From Eubacterium sp. (GTDB lineage Bacteria; Bacillota; Clostridia; Lachnospirales; Lachnospiraceae), in assembly GCA_020844525.1 (NCBI GenBank), contig JAJGAH010000169.1:1-6113 (forward strand): a DNA stretch of 6,113 bases, given 5' to 3'. The translations under genes and the position numbers were made by a program. The notes below the pieces were generated by a model. The model made no database searches and was not told the origin of the DNA. It saw only the letters and a list, made by a program, of their open reading frames with translations. Below are positions 5,636 to 6,113 of this stretch, in pieces; positions within the stretch are counted from its first letter, which is position 1; each line of letters opens with the position of its first letter.

Positions 5636-5660
5636 TATCTGATGCGGCAGGCATCAGGTG
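5636..5660 (+). other. Hairpin in the flhA leader
   Basis: CTGATGC (5639-5645) and GCATCAG (5651-5657) are perfect reverse complements around a GGCAG loop. Counting G-T wobbles, the stem extends to 10 pairs (5636-5645 with 5651-5660). No run of T follows, so it is not a standard intrinsic terminator. It lies about 47 bases upstream of the flhA ATG in an otherwise featureless 120-base spacer (5588-5707), and could act on mRNA processing, stability or translation of flhA. Confidence 0.55.
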
Positions 5661-5707
5661 TATCAGTTCATTGATTGAAGCATTGATGAAGGCGGGAAGA
5701 CGGAAAT

Positions 5708-6113
5708 ATGAAGAATATCATCAAAAAAATATTGTCCAATTCAGTCATCCTGATGGTTCTGGTCATTGTACTTATGATGATCATTCCGATTCCGCCGGGG
5801 CTGATTGATGTCTTCATTTTGCTGAATATGGCTATTTCCATGATGATCATCATCATAACCATGTCCATTCATGAGCCCCTGGAGTTTTCTATCTTTCCCA
5901 CACTGCTGCTGATCACAACGCTTTTCCGGCTGGGAATCAATGTATCAACCACGCGGAATATCCTGACTAACGGCGGATCATCCGGTAAGGTAATCAAGGC
6001 ATTTGGTGACTTCGTGCTGCGGGGGAACGTCGTCGTCGGACTGATCATCTACCTGATCATCGTCCTGATGAATTTCCTGGTTATCAATAAGGGCGCGGAG
6101 CGGGTGGCTGAGG
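5708..6113 (+). CDS. flhA: Flagellar export gate protein FlhA, N-terminal part (truncated by window edge)
   Basis: FlhA forms the nine-subunit ring below the FliPQR core. Its membrane part couples export to the proton motive force, and its cytoplasmic part docks substrates and chaperones. Only the first 135 codons are present, running off the right edge. They show hydrophobic spans at about 11-27, 31-52 and 106-127, and the conserved PLEFSIFPTLLLITTLFRLG (57-76) with STTRNIL (80-86). Further on are GNVVVG (106-111) and INKGAERVAE (126-135), which leads into the FHIPEP signature beyond the window. The ATG at 5708 is preceded by a modest GGGAAG at 5694-5699, weaker than the sites of its neighbours. 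No in-frame alternative start fits better. Confidence 0.95.
   Translation, partial: MKNIIKKILSNSVILMVLVIVLMMIIPIPPGLIDVFILLNMAISMMIIIITMSIHEPLEFSIFPTLLLITTLFRLGINVSTTRNILTNGGSSGKVIKAFGDFVLRGNVVVGLIIYLIIVLMNFLVINKGAERVAE

Noticed and set aside
5642..5674. Ten-codon leader peptide ORF in the flhA leader (ATG at 5642)
   Set aside because: No ribosome binding site precedes it, its start lies in the hairpin stem, and it has no run of regulatory codons.
5588..5707. Sigma-28 or sigma-A type promoter upstream of flhA
   Set aside because: A TAAA at 5601-5604 is present, but no GCCGATAA-like element or spaced TTGACA/TATAAT pair could be found.

Overview
The window is one continuous stretch of a flagellar gene cluster, all on the + strand. 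The order is flgC, fliY, fliO, fliP, fliQ, fliR, flhB and the 5' end of flhA, which runs off the right edge. The fliY-fliO-fliP-fliQ-fliR-flhB-flhA order, strong AAGGAG-type ribosome binding sites, a CheC-FliN type FliY in place of a simple FliN, and a FliP without a cleavable leader all point to a motile Gram-positive bacterium of the Firmicutes. A clostridial lineage such as Lachnospiraceae is a reasonable guess, but the sequence does not settle the family.

Layout: 18-473 encodes the proximal rod protein FlgC. After a 47-base gap with a small inverted repeat, 521-2299 encodes a very long FliY (592 residues): an N-terminal CheC-like phosphatase region, a linker of about 300 residues, and a C-terminal FliN/SpoA domain. 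fliO overlaps fliY by four bases (ATGA), and fliP follows one base after fliO. fliQ comes after a 93-base spacer with a hairpin. fliR starts four bases after fliQ, and its ribosome binding site lies inside the last fliQ codons. flhB follows a 71-base gap and starts with GTG. A 120-base leader containing a clear hairpin precedes flhA.

Function: FliO, FliP, FliQ, FliR, FlhB and FlhA build the membrane export gate of the flagellar type III secretion system. FlgC is one of the rod subunits exported by that gate. FliY belongs to the cytoplasmic switch (C-ring) and probably also removes phosphate from CheY-P. The cluster therefore combines rod, switch and export apparatus in one transcription direction.

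The most unusual item is FliY. The usual N-terminal CheY-P-binding peptide (LSQxEIDALL type) is absent from the N-terminus, where an in-frame stop sits directly before the start codon. A good match to that peptide, plus a second degenerate copy about 65 residues upstream of it, lies inside the long linker between the phosphatase and FliN domains. The direct flgC-fliY junction without fliE, and the lack of cheY between fliY and fliO, also depart from the familiar Bacillus order. No mobile elements, tRNAs, rRNAs, CRISPR arrays or convincing promoters were seen.
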